IMG/VR virus record: IMGVR_UViG_3300050821_003488
Location: 1 to 23,320 of that record
DNA from: a virus
Strand: one strand, 5' to 3'
DNA length: 23,320 nt
Shown here: piece by piece, positions 5,972 through 13,883 of the stretch
Layout: each line of letters begins with the position of its first letter
How positions within the stretch are numbered: the first letter of the stretch is position 1
Notes under the pieces: generated by a model
What the model was told of the DNA's origin: nothing
Database searches by the model: none
The model's input: the letters and a program-made list of their open reading frames with translations, nothing else
Made by a program: the position numbers and the translations under genes

Positions 5972-6033
5972 CGCCGCCCTCGCGCTTGGGGAACGAGGGC
6001 GGCGGTAGCACCCGAAAGCCTGACGTGTCAGGC
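5972..6033 (-). other. Two tandem hairpins between the exported-protein genes
   Basis: An 11-base perfect stem (5972-5982 with 5994-6004, loop of 11) is followed by a second hairpin (GCCTGAC 6018-6024 with GTCAGGC 6027-6033). Both lie in the 115-base gap between the two exported-protein genes. No U-tract follows on the minus strand, so they are not clear intrinsic terminators. They could be RNA processing or stability elements that set relative expression. Structure is seen; role is inferred. Confidence 0.45.
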
Positions 6034-6041
6034 CGTCAGAC

Positions 6042-6455
6042 TTAGGGAAGCGGCGACAGAACGATGGTGAAGAAGTTGCCGGTCGTGGCAGCGCCCGAGT
6101 TGCCGTTGGCACCGGCATTCGATCCGCTGACATTGACCGCGCCGCCAATGGCGAACGAGGCGTTGTTGGCCTGCGTCTGCGACGTGTTGACGTGGCTCGA
6201 CGTTCCGGTGGTGCCGCCCGGCGTGGTCTGCGAGGTTCCGGTCGCCGTGCCGGAATTCTGGCCCGCGCCGGTGGTGGTGCCCGCGGTGACGCCGAAGATG
6301 GCCGTCGCGCCATTCGACGCGCTGGCCGCGTTGGAAGCACCCTGGCTGACGGTCTGGCTGGAGCCAGTGGCGAGGGTGAGCGAGGCCGCCTGTGCCATGC
6401 CGGACAGGGCGAGGAGGGCGGCGATAGCAACAGAAGCGAGAAGGTGCTTGCGCAA
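6042..6455 (-). CDS. Exported Ser/Thr/Asn/Gly-rich protein (TTG start)
   Basis: The product is 137 residues. A signal peptide (LRKHLLASVAIAALLALSG, cleavage probably after MAQA) is followed by low-complexity sequence dominated by Ala, Ser, Thr, Asn and Gly, such as SQTVSQGASNAASASNGA and GTATGTSQTTPGGTTGTSS. It ends in a hydrophobic tail FFTIVLSPLP. No Cys. TTG 6455 is chosen because GGGAGA lies seven bases upstream and the codon opens exactly at a normal signal peptide; in-frame ATGs upstream lack such a site. The bland composition resembles secreted structural, adhesin-like or filament-forming proteins, but no curlin or other repeat consensus is evident. Function unknown. Confidence 0.65.
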   Translation of the reverse strand: MRKHLLASVAIAALLALSGMAQAASLTLATGSSQTVSQGASNAASASNGATAIFGVTAGTTTGAGQNSGTATGTSQTTPGGTTGTSSHVNTSQTQANNASFAIGGAVNVSGSNAGANGNSGAATTGNFFTIVLSPLP

Positions 6456-6575
6456 GGTGGTGTCTCCCAGAACGTGAGCGGGCCGCAAGACCATCCTGCG
6501 ACCGGCGCGGCTACTTATCACGTTGCGCGCGAAATTAAGTGGCGATCATCACAACAGCGCTACAAAAGTGACGGG

Positions 6576-6743
6576 CTATCGCAGCGGCGGCCCGAACACT
6601 TGCCAGCCGAGCAGTGCGAACAGCAGGAACGGGATCAGCGCCACGCCGAGCACGCCATAGCTGCCGATCAGGGCGAAGTGCCAGGCGAGGCCGACGATAA
6701 GCCAGATCAGCATCAGCACCCAGAACGCGAGACCTCGTGTCAT
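6576..6743 (-). CDS. 55-residue two-helix membrane protein, holin candidate
   Basis: Translation from ATG 6743 gives MTRGLAFWVLMLIWLIVGLA, then WHFALIGSYGV, then a second hydrophobic helix VALIPFLLFALLGWQVF, ending GPPLR at TAG 6576-6578. Two membrane segments with a short connecting loop and Arg at each end fit a class II-like holin or another small membrane protein. The ribosome site AGGAGG is excellent (seven bases before ATG), which strongly supports expression. The endolysin at 3850-4338 has no export signal and needs a holin, and this is the best candidate in the window. It lies about 2.2 kb from the endolysin, unlike compact lysis cassettes, so the assignment is tentative. Confidence 0.65.
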   Translation of the reverse strand: MTRGLAFWVLMLIWLIVGLAWHFALIGSYGVLGVALIPFLLFALLGWQVFGPPLR

Positions 6744-6755
6744 TGGTACCTCCTG

Positions 6756-7121
6756 TTATCGGTGGAACGCCCGCATCCCTTGCCGCGATGGCAGCGCCCG
6801 CCGTGTGAAGCGGCGACCCGCACGGTGCGGGCGCTCGATGTGATGCATCCGCCGGCCTCTGGACAACAGAGCCCACCCGGTATCGGTGAGCCGCAGACGC
6901 TGGGCAATGCCAAACGCGATGTCGGTTTCGATCCAGCCTTTGCCCTGGACGGCGGCGATGGCGTCCTTGATCGCGGTCGAATTGACCATGTGCAGCCGCC
7001 GCAGGATCACCGCGAGCAGCACCCAGCGGTCGCGCTGGCCGTGCTGCTGGTCGAGCACGTCGAGCATGAGCTTGCGGCCGAGCAATTCGGCGGGCGAGCT
7101 GCCGACCGCGCGCGTGATCAC
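6756..7121 (-). CDS. Unknown 121-residue protein, possible winged helix
   Basis: The segment RWVLLAVILRRLHMVNSTAIKDAIAAVQGKGWIETDIAFGIAQRLRLTDTGWALL can be read as a winged helix-turn-helix: three helices then a beta wing ending in the RLTDTGW pattern often seen in MarR/PadR-like folds. The C-terminus is strongly basic (RRMHHIERPHRAGRR). GTG 7121 overlaps the upstream stop (GTGA); the frame continues upstream but there overlaps the preceding gene. A DNA-binding role is plausible, but no diagnostic motif is present. It lies within the late operon between the holin candidate and a Cys-containing protein. Confidence 0.55.
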   Translation of the reverse strand: MITRAVGSSPAELLGRKLMLDVLDQQHGQRDRWVLLAVILRRLHMVNSTAIKDAIAAVQGKGWIETDIAFGIAQRLRLTDTGWALLSRGRRMHHIERPHRAGRRFTRRALPSRQGMRAFHR

Positions 7122-7363
7122 GATGATGCGGGCTCCTGTACGGGCGGCGGCGGTGCGGACTGCGTCAGAGTGAAGTTGCCACCCATGAACGCGACGAAAG
7201 CCTCGGCGCAGGCCGGACATAGATGGCCACTGAACGGCGACACGCCATGTCCGGAAAAATTCATGTTGACCCAGCCCTCTGGGGTCATAACGACGTTGGG
7301 CGGTGCGCCCGCAATCTCGGTTCCATCGCGGTCGCATTTGTAGGTGGCGGCCATCACGCTCAT
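7118..7363 (-). CDS. Small Cys-containing protein of unknown function
   Basis: An 81-residue protein with a CPAC motif (Cys 49 and 52) and one N-terminal Cys (10, in YKCDRDG), which resembles a degenerate zinc ribbon with the fourth ligand perhaps supplied by a His or Asp. The middle (PEGWVNMNFSGHGVSPFSGHLC) is His/Gly-rich and the C-terminus is Pro-rich. AGGAG precedes ATG 7363 by about nine bases; ATG 7354 is an alternative. It directly follows the tail-collar fibre gene. It could be a virion accessory or fibre-assembly helper; this is only positional inference. Confidence 0.6.
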   Translation of the reverse strand: MSVMAATYKCDRDGTEIAGAPPNVVMTPEGWVNMNFSGHGVSPFSGHLCPACAEAFVAFMGGNFTLTQSAPPPPVQEPASS

Positions 7364-7375
7364 GGGGGTTTGCTC

Positions 7376-8335
7376 CTATCGTTTGATGATCTTGTTCAAG
7401 GCCATGGTCGCTTGCACGTTGTTGTGCAGGGCGTTGCCGCCCTGCTGGCCGCCGGAAAAGTTTGATGTGTTATCGGCATAATAAATAGGTCCGTTGCCGG
7501 CAGACACGGGGCCAGTATAGGAGCCGGCTCCAACGCCACGGAAATTGTCGGCACTGAAAGCGTGCGTGTGAGCCGGCATTTCGGCAACGGTGAGTGTGTG
7601 CGCACTCTCGCCGCCCGCCGCGCCCATCGACGTGAAGCCGGGGAGGCGTCCGGTGCCGCCATCAATCCCGGCGGCGACGCGCCCGCGCAAGTCGGGCACT
7701 GCAAACGTCGTCGAGCCATCGCCCGCGCCGAACGTCGTGCTGATCGCCGTAAACAGACGCGCGTCGGTGGTGCGGCTCTTGAGAGTGCCGTCGCACAGAT
7801 ACCAGCCGGTCGGGGCGGTAGCGCCGCCGAAATCCCAGATCACGCCCGGCGGGATCAATGTCGGGATCGAGCCGTCACGTTCGATTTGCAGCGCGCCGAG
7901 TTCGGTAGTACCGGCATCATTGTAGGCCGAGAAGCGCAGCGCGCCCGTGCTGGTGATGATCGAGCGCCAATCCTTTTGATCGATGGGGTTTTGCGTCGAG
8001 TTCCACTCGACGGTCGGGTTGGCATTGGCCTGCGCGAGCAGCTTTGCCGCCGCGAAGGTGCCGCCAGATGCGGCGCTAATCGTGATCGCCCCGGTGGTCG
8101 TATTGTAGTTGAACAGCGGCGTGTCACCTGTGGTCGGCCCCAGGTAGACGTTGACCACCCAGCTCGCCGCACCCGCGCTGTCGTTGATCCACATCATGCC
8201 CGGCACGACGTAGGTCGGCCGCGCCGCACCGCGATGCATCGACAGCAGCGCATCACGCCACTGGTTGAGCATGTCGGCAAGCTGGACGCCGTCGACGACA
8301 TACGGGTCGATGGTGCCAAAATCGTATTGGCTCAT
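7376..8335 (-). CDS. Tail fibre protein with phage tail-collar domain
   Basis: The 319-residue protein has a collar domain at about 175-235: IPPGVIWDFGGATAPTGWYL, CDG, FTAISTTFGAGDGSTTF, then AVPDLRGR. This matches the Phage_Tail_Collar pattern. The C-terminal part is Gly/His-rich (MPAHTHAFS, GGNALHNNVQATMALNKIIK), the usual ending of such collar or short-fibre proteins, where His residues line the trimer tip. The N-terminal half carries a structural, beta-rich segment that probably docks to the tail tip. It follows the large host-specificity protein, so it probably contributes to receptor recognition. ATG 8335 is the start; the ribosome site (GGGGCAG) is weak. Confidence 0.9.
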   Translation of the reverse strand: MSQYDFGTIDPYVVDGVQLADMLNQWRDALLSMHRGAARPTYVVPGMMWINDSAGAASWVVNVYLGPTTGDTPLFNYNTTTGAITISAASGGTFAAAKLLAQANANPTVEWNSTQNPIDQKDWRSIITSTGALRFSAYNDAGTTELGALQIERDGSIPTLIPPGVIWDFGGATAPTGWYLCDGTLKSRTTDARLFTAISTTFGAGDGSTTFAVPDLRGRVAAGIDGGTGRLPGFTSMGAAGGESAHTLTVAEMPAHTHAFSADNFRGVGAGSYTGPVSAGNGPIYYADNTSNFSGGQQGGNALHNNVQATMALNKIIKR

Positions 8336-8360
8336 TAGGGTCTGCCCCGCTTTTTTGGAT

Positions 8361-11300
8361 TTAGGAGTGGCCGCCGAAGCCTTGGACGAAGTAGTCGATG
8401 CTGCTGTTCGCGGTGGCGACGCCAGCCGCGTTGCGATGCTCGACCTTGAAGTGATCGCGGTCGCTCTCGGTGATGACGATGTTGCCGCCCGGCGACACCG
8501 TCTGACGCGCCGTGATCTGCACGGTGGGCGTCTGCAGGAACGGCGCGACGTAAGTGACCACCAGATGGCCAGTGCCATCGAGTGCTACGTCGTTGCCCTG
8601 CACCGAGCGCAACGGCACCTCGATGATGACGCCCGCTTGCACGGCGCGCAGAGTGGTCAACAGATCGTAGAGCGTGCCGACCATGCGCCACTGGAAAGCC
8701 TGGCCGGTGATGACGGTCGACTTGAGCGGGAACCAGTCGCCGTAGGAAGTGCCATCCGGCGAGACGCGCGCCTCGATGTGGGCGTCCCATTGCTGACTGT
8801 CACCCGTGGCCAGCGGGTTCGCCATCGCCAGCGGTATCCAGTTCGACATTGAGTTGTGCGTGCCCGATGCCAGCGGCACCGCGCTCGCCAACGGCGTCCA
8901 CCGCGACATCGTCAAGCCGAGTGTCGTGCCGTAGCCCTCGACGTAGCCGGTCATCGTCACCAGCGTCGATGCGCCGAGATCGAAGCCCGCATCGAAGCCG
9001 TAAACCCCAACGCGCGTCGGAGTTTGATTTAGCGCCAAGCCACGCTCGCCGGGAAATACGTCGGGCGGCACGGTCTCGGGTGCCGGCGGCGGCGGCAACC
9101 ACAGCTCCCCGATATTGCGATGCCACAGGCCGAGTGTGCCCGCCCAGGTCGGCTGCTGCGCCTCGTCGAAGAAGATCGAGCTTTCGGTTTGCTGGGCCTC
9201 AAGGATCGCCTCGGCCCAGTCGTCGCTCTCCTGGCCGAGACTGTCGATGCTCTTGACCATGAAAGTGCCGCTGCGCGTCGGCGTGCTGATCTGCGTCGTG
9301 TTGCGATCAACGCGGGCGATGGATGTCGTGGCGCGCGCCCACGTCGCGCCGGTCAAGGCGCGCGTCCACTTCACCCAATAGAACACCACGTCGATCTCGC
9401 CGGTCGGCGTCCACGCCAGCGTCGTGAGGTTGCCGCCCTGCGGCGTGATGTAGAGCGCGCTGGGCGGCAGCGGCTTCGCGCTGAGCCCGATGGGCGTGAA
9501 GGTGAAATTGACGGCCTGAGACTTGCGGCCAAGGTTGTCGAAGGCCCGCAGCACGATCTGCCACTGGCCTTGCCGCATGTTGGGCACTTCCTGCGCCACG
9601 CCGACAACCTCGAAGCGGCGGTAGTCGCCGTTCGGCCCTGACATTTCCAGTTGATAGCGTGACACGCGCGGATCCGGTGCAGGGGTCCACGATATGATGA
9701 CCTCGAATTGGGGCCAGCCCGATGCATCGAGATAGATGACCTCGGCGAAATTGATGTCGGACGGCGGCTGGATCGGCCCTGTCGGGATCAGCGAGAAAGG
9801 CGGCGTCGGCAACAGCCAGCCACTGTCGACGTAGGTATATTTTTCGCGGTGATACTCGGTCGCCAGCACCTCATAGACGCCGCTGCCCTTGTCGGTCACC
9901 GATGCCACGCGCCACGATGTCGGCACGACGGCCGTGCTCTGCGACAGCAGCCACATCGTGCCGGCGTCCAGGCCGGCCGGCTTGTTGTTCAAGCGCAGTT
10001 GATTGTTGGGCAGCACTTCGGTCACGAGCGCGGCGACGATGGTCGGTTTCTGGGCCTCGGCAGCCGAGCCGACCTGAAAGTAGAGCGTCCAGCCGCCGAT
10101 GGTGTCGATGACGATGGGCGGCGCGCGGTCGAGCGTGACGGTATCGCTTCCCTGGTCATCCAGCAGACGACCGGCGAGGCGGGCACCGACGCGGCTCGGG
10201 TCGCTGATCGAGATCGTTTCGCCCGGCCGGATGTCGGCGTTCTCGAGGCCGACCGAAAAGGTCACGACCTCGGTTTCAAACTGCGAGGTGTAAATCAGCC
10301 AGCGGCCGTAGCGGATCGCCTGACTGCGATAGGTGCAGCCGAACGCGGTGGCCTGGGTTTCCTTGTAGCCCTGCTGCGCGACCAGCGTGCCGTCCAGCAC
10401 GAGCTCGACGGCCGGTTGATATTGATCATCGGGGTCGATCCACGTGACAGCGGCGGCGGTGAATTTCGAGCGGTAGTCGGTGCCGGTGTAGTCGAAGATG
10501 CCGTTGACCACATCGGCCGGCCCGAACAGCCGGGTGTCGGCGGGCGTCAGGCGATCCTGAACAAGGAACACCGTGCCGTTGGCAAAGTAGAGCGAGCCCA
10601 GCATCGACGATGCCACGGCCTGCAGGACCTGCCACGCATCCTGCCGCGTGTTGATGACGCAATTGCAGCGCCAGCGCGGCTCGTAGCCGCCCGCGCCGTT
10701 GGTGATCTCCGCGTCGTTGCTGTAGGCCGCCTCATAGAATGACCACTTGTCGACCAGGTTCACGTCGAGGAAGCGGCCGAGCCCCCATCGTTCATTGGTC
10801 AGCAGCGCGTAAAGTATCCACGCCGGGTTGTTGGTCCAGTCGGTTTTCCATGTGCCATCCCAATCGCCGCTATAGCCGTGGCTGTAGGGATCGTAGTTGG
10901 TCGGCAACAACACCTGAATGCCATCGAGCAGATAGGCGCGCGACGGGATGCTGGGGAATTGCTCGGCGTCGACTGACAAGGCAATCAGCGCCGTATCGTC
11001 ATAGCTCAACATGCCGTCCTGAATTTCGGTATAGGACGACCAGAAGATTGAGTTGGCCTCGCCTGCCCGCGCGGGGACCTGGGTTCGGATGACGCGAATG
11101 TCGATGGTACTGCTGGCTTGTGGCAGTTGAATTCTGACCGCCCGTTCATAGGGCGATATCGTCTTTCCGAATATCTCGTCCGACCAGCCGTAGGTCCAAG
11201 AGCCGCCATCGATGCTGTAGTCGGCTTCGTAGCCGGTCGCCGTCGCGTTAACGTCGCCGTCGTCTTCGGTCATGTAGAGCGCCGGAATGCGCACTGTGAT

Positions 11301-11741
11301 GCGAACGGCCGAGATATTGGACGACGAGAGGCGGCGCACGATAGGAGTGTGGTCGTCCGTGGCCTCCAGGCCGACCGCGATTTCCGCCTCGGCCATGGCG
11401 AAGCCCGCCACCGGATCCTGCGTCGGCGCGCCGAACCTGAAATCGTTCGCGACGATGTTGAAATTGAAATTGCCCGCCGCGTCGGCAACCGGCGTGCCGT
11501 CGAGAAACACCGACTGCCAGTAGGCATACCAGGGCGCGCCCGGTCGCTGGTAATAGGGGCCGCGAATGACGCCCTCGGACAGAACCTCCATGATTTGCGC
11601 GGTCGACAGGCTGCGCATCGTATTGGGATAGTCGACCGGCTTGTAGGGTGGCGCGGCACCGCCGCCACCCTTGCCGCCCTTGCGCGCAATGCGCTTGTCC
11701 TCGGGCAGCTCGCGGATGCGAAAGCCGTCGCGCCCGCTCAT
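8361..11741 (-). CDS. Tail tip / host-specificity protein, lambda gpJ (TipJ) type
   Basis: At 1126 residues this is the size of lambda gpJ (1132). Family marks are NNPAWILYALLTNERWGLGR (304-323), the SRVGARLAGRLL region near 516-527, and two fibronectin type III-like repeats at about 660-750 and 755-850 (SRYQLEMS, VKWTRAL). The N-terminal 300 residues form the hub that caps the tail tube; the C-terminal 250 residues, less conserved, usually contact the receptor. It sits at the end of the L-K-I-J gene order of lambda-like tails and begins with an ATGA overlap on the I-like gene. Gly-rich GGKGGGG near residue 22 is a normal N-terminal linker. I am confident of the family; receptor unknown. Confidence 0.95.
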   Translation of the reverse strand: MSGRDGFRIRELPEDKRIARKGGKGGGGAAPPYKPVDYPNTMRSLSTAQIMEVLSEGVIRGPYYQRPGAPWYAYWQSVFLDGTPVADAAGNFNFNIVANDFRFGAPTQDPVAGFAMAEAEIAVGLEATDDHTPIVRRLSSSNISAVRITVRIPALYMTEDDGDVNATATGYEADYSIDGGSWTYGWSDEIFGKTISPYERAVRIQLPQASSTIDIRVIRTQVPARAGEANSIFWSSYTEIQDGMLSYDDTALIALSVDAEQFPSIPSRAYLLDGIQVLLPTNYDPYSHGYSGDWDGTWKTDWTNNPAWILYALLTNERWGLGRFLDVNLVDKWSFYEAAYSNDAEITNGAGGYEPRWRCNCVINTRQDAWQVLQAVASSMLGSLYFANGTVFLVQDRLTPADTRLFGPADVVNGIFDYTGTDYRSKFTAAAVTWIDPDDQYQPAVELVLDGTLVAQQGYKETQATAFGCTYRSQAIRYGRWLIYTSQFETEVVTFSVGLENADIRPGETISISDPSRVGARLAGRLLDDQGSDTVTLDRAPPIVIDTIGGWTLYFQVGSAAEAQKPTIVAALVTEVLPNNQLRLNNKPAGLDAGTMWLLSQSTAVVPTSWRVASVTDKGSGVYEVLATEYHREKYTYVDSGWLLPTPPFSLIPTGPIQPPSDINFAEVIYLDASGWPQFEVIISWTPAPDPRVSRYQLEMSGPNGDYRRFEVVGVAQEVPNMRQGQWQIVLRAFDNLGRKSQAVNFTFTPIGLSAKPLPPSALYITPQGGNLTTLAWTPTGEIDVVFYWVKWTRALTGATWARATTSIARVDRNTTQISTPTRSGTFMVKSIDSLGQESDDWAEAILEAQQTESSIFFDEAQQPTWAGTLGLWHRNIGELWLPPPPAPETVPPDVFPGERGLALNQTPTRVGVYGFDAGFDLGASTLVTMTGYVEGYGTTLGLTMSRWTPLASAVPLASGTHNSMSNWIPLAMANPLATGDSQQWDAHIEARVSPDGTSYGDWFPLKSTVITGQAFQWRMVGTLYDLLTTLRAVQAGVIIEVPLRSVQGNDVALDGTGHLVVTYVAPFLQTPTVQITARQTVSPGGNIVITESDRDHFKVEHRNAAGVATANSSIDYFVQGFGGHS

Positions 11742-12397
11742 GGCGCGATATCTTCGGAATTGAGACCGGCCGACACGACCACCGAACCGACAAGGTGCGT
11801 TCCAAAGACCAAGGGCACGGGACCGCCCTGTTGCGTGTTATTGGTCACGCCGTTGAACAGGAAACTCGGCCGGTCCTGGGGCGCGGCCATGTCGGTCGCC
11901 TGCTGCTGCACACCGGGCGCGGGAGAGAGCAGCCCGACGACGCCGGCCGCAAGCATCGAGACACCCAACAGTGCAATGCTGCCGTAGGTGACGCCCGCGA
12001 AGGCCGAAGCGCCCAGCGCCGCACTGGCCCCGGCAAAGGTGCCGAACGCGGCGAGGCCAGCCGGGGCCGCAAGTCCCGCTGTCAAAATCGTCGCGCCGAT
12101 CAGCACCACGCCCGCCACGACTTTGCCGACGCCGTCGCCACCCGCCGCGCCGGTCGCCGGCACGATGTGCAAGGGCTGGTCGCCCAGCCTGATGGCCAGC
12201 CATTGCGGGTCGATGGCGTTGGCTAGATGAGGGCGGCCGATGATGACGCGCCATTGCCCTGCACGGAACGCCTCGCGCAACGGCGGGCGCAGCATGATCA
12301 GGGCACGCACTGCCTCGGCGGGCGAGGCCACGTCGAGGCGGAAGTGCCGGCCATGCGCGCGACCCGCCGCGCCGTGCAGGAAGATGTCGCGGATCAT
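11738..12397 (-). CDS. Tail assembly protein, lambda gpI type
   Basis: The 219-residue protein has an N-terminal ubiquitin-like portion (FRLDVASPAEAVRALIMLRPP, then QWRVIIGR) as in the lambda tail assembly protein I family. Two long hydrophobic Gly/Ala segments follow (about 87-115 and 118-155), and the end reads VPLVFGTHLVGSVVVSAGLN, which is characteristic of the group. Its role is in building the tail tip with K and L before J completes it; the protein is not always present in the mature virion. ATG overlaps the stop of the K-like gene (ATGA). Confidence 0.88.
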   Translation of the reverse strand: MIRDIFLHGAAGRAHGRHFRLDVASPAEAVRALIMLRPPLREAFRAGQWRVIIGRPHLANAIDPQWLAIRLGDQPLHIVPATGAAGGDGVGKVVAGVVLIGATILTAGLAAPAGLAAFGTFAGASAALGASAFAGVTYGSIALLGVSMLAAGVVGLLSPAPGVQQQATDMAAPQDRPSFLFNGVTNNTQQGGPVPLVFGTHLVGSVVVSAGLNSEDIAP

Positions 12398-13176
12398 AGC
12401 TGGCTGTGCCGAAGGGCAACGGTGGTGTGGCGCGCGAAGCGGGTGCGCGGCACTGCCGCCGAAATGCGGGTGCGGTCATAGGCGCGCACGCCAGCGGCAT
12501 GATGCAACAGCAGGTCACGGGTGAGCACCAACATGCCGTGCATCGGCACGGCGAAGTTGAACGCCATCAGCAGGAGATCGCCGGTCCGCGTCGCCTCATC
12601 CGGCTGGATCTGCACGAAGCCCGCCTTGGCGAAATTTTCGGTGTAGAGGTTCTGCGGTGGCGTCTTGCTCCACCACGACCACGAGCGCGGTTGGTCCCAC
12701 AGTGCGGTGATGCCGCGCTCGGCATACCAATCGCGGATCAGGGCGTAGCAGTCGTGCACGCCATGACGGAAGGCACGGCCGATCAGCGGCGCGCGGGCGA
12801 GCATGTCGCCGAAGGCAAAGAAATCCGGGATCGGCCACGTCGAGATCACGAACGGGATGCCGAGCTGTTGCTGATAGACCATGTCGGTTTCGCTCGGGCA
12901 CGGCAGGCCATCGGGGTGCGAATGAAAGAACACGTCGGCCCCGGCCACCGCGAGCAGGTCGTCGTCACTCAGCACCACGTCATCGGCGGGCGTCGGGCTG
13001 CGGTTTTCGAGCCGGTGATATTTGCCCAGCATGACAATGCCCGCCGCTTCCTGCGGATAGACCTCGGCCGTGTGTTCACGCGCCGCCGCCTCGATCTCGG
13101 GCGTCCACGTCGCCGGAAACGTGGGCGACGAAGGCGGCGGCCCGGTGAGCGGAGAATATCGCTCGATGATCGTCAT
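12394..13176 (-). CDS. Tail tip peptidase, lambda gpK type (MPN/JAMM plus NlpC/P60)
   Basis: This 260-residue protein combines two peptidase domains. The first carries a JAMM zinc motif, HSHP with SETD seven residues on (residues about 86-99), preceded by the Glu of QEAAGIV. The second has an NlpC/P60 Cys in HDCYALIRDWY (about 142-152) and His in PMHGMLVL (about 217-224). Such proteins assemble the tail tip and may cut peptidoglycan during DNA entry. Both active sites look intact. ATG 13176 overlaps the L-like stop (ATGA); the longer open frame upstream is out-of-frame reading of the L-like gene. Confidence 0.92.
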   Translation of the reverse strand: MTIIERYSPLTGPPPSSPTFPATWTPEIEAAAREHTAEVYPQEAAGIVMLGKYHRLENRSPTPADDVVLSDDDLLAVAGADVFFHSHPDGLPCPSETDMVYQQQLGIPFVISTWPIPDFFAFGDMLARAPLIGRAFRHGVHDCYALIRDWYAERGITALWDQPRSWSWWSKTPPQNLYTENFAKAGFVQIQPDEATRTGDLLLMAFNFAVPMHGMLVLTRDLLLHHAAGVRAYDRTRISAAVPRTRFARHTTVALRHSQL

Positions 13177-13883
13177 TTGACTTTCCCCACACCCGGAAAG
13201 AACCGCGCCGGCAGTGGCGCGTAGTAGCCGAAGCGCAAGCGGCAGCCCTGCAGGGTGCGCGAGCACTGGTCGTGCTGCGGATCGGTCGGATTGTTGTTGG
13301 TGTCGTAGAGCGAGGACCCGGTGTAGGGGCAGGTTGCCTTGCTGTAGTTGAACCAGTCGATCCCGGCCTCGGCCAGCGCCTGATCGAAGAACCGATAGGT
13401 GTGGCTGCAAACGTCGCGCAGGATTTGCCGGCGCGGCAATTGCGTGCCCTCGCTGTCCCACCGCGCGGCGAGCTTGAACACCATCATCATCGCATTGTGG
13501 CTGGTCTTTTGCGCCACCACGAATTTGTCCCAGGTGATCCACGTATTCGGATCAGGCGTCGCGCCGTCGTCGAGGAAGCGGCGCAAGGTCAGGATGCGCG
13601 AGAGCAGCGCCCCGATCAGCCCTTGATAGTTGTCGATCAAGAGATTGGCCGCGCCGAATATGTTGGAGATCGTCACGCTCGGTTGCGGGATGGTGCCCTG
13701 CGTCGTCATCTCGAAACCGCTGGCGTCCATCGGCACCGGCGAATACTGCTGGCCGCCCCATGTGATGACGTGATCGAAGTCCTCGGCAGAGGTGAAGTAG
13801 AACGTCGTGCCATCGCCGCCTTGAATGGGCGAGGTGTCGAGCTGGTAAAGCGTGACAAGCCCCTCGGTGGTGAGACTGGTCAT
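13173..13883 (-). CDS. Minor tail protein, lambda gpL type, with four conserved cysteines
   Basis: The 236-residue protein fits the gpL family: beta-rich N-terminal half (TLYQLDTSPI, FDHVITWGGQQYSPVPMDASGFE), LLSRILTLRRFLDD in the middle, and a C-terminal cysteine set at 159, 185, 207 and 214 (CSHTYR, CPYTG, DQCSRTLQGCRLRFG). In lambda gpL these cysteines hold an iron-sulfur cluster, so the same is expected here. The protein links the tail tube to the tip complex. Start ATG 13883 overlaps the M-like stop (ATGA). Confidence 0.92.
   Translation of the reverse strand: MTSLTTEGLVTLYQLDTSPIQGGDGTTFYFTSAEDFDHVITWGGQQYSPVPMDASGFEMTTQGTIPQPSVTISNIFGAANLLIDNYQGLIGALLSRILTLRRFLDDGATPDPNTWITWDKFVVAQKTSHNAMMMVFKLAARWDSEGTQLPRRQILRDVCSHTYRFFDQALAEAGIDWFNYSKATCPYTGSSLYDTNNNPTDPQHDQCSRTLQGCRLRFGYYAPLPARFFPGVGKVK

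Noticed and set aside
5927-6430. Long N-terminal extension of the Ser/Asn-rich exported protein
   Set aside because: The extension is out-of-frame reading of the upstream gene and intergenic hairpins; a clean signal peptide starts at ATG 5926.
9708-10742. 344-codon plus-strand frame opposite the J-like gene
   Set aside because: Same antisense artefact; the J-like protein on the minus strand is well supported throughout.
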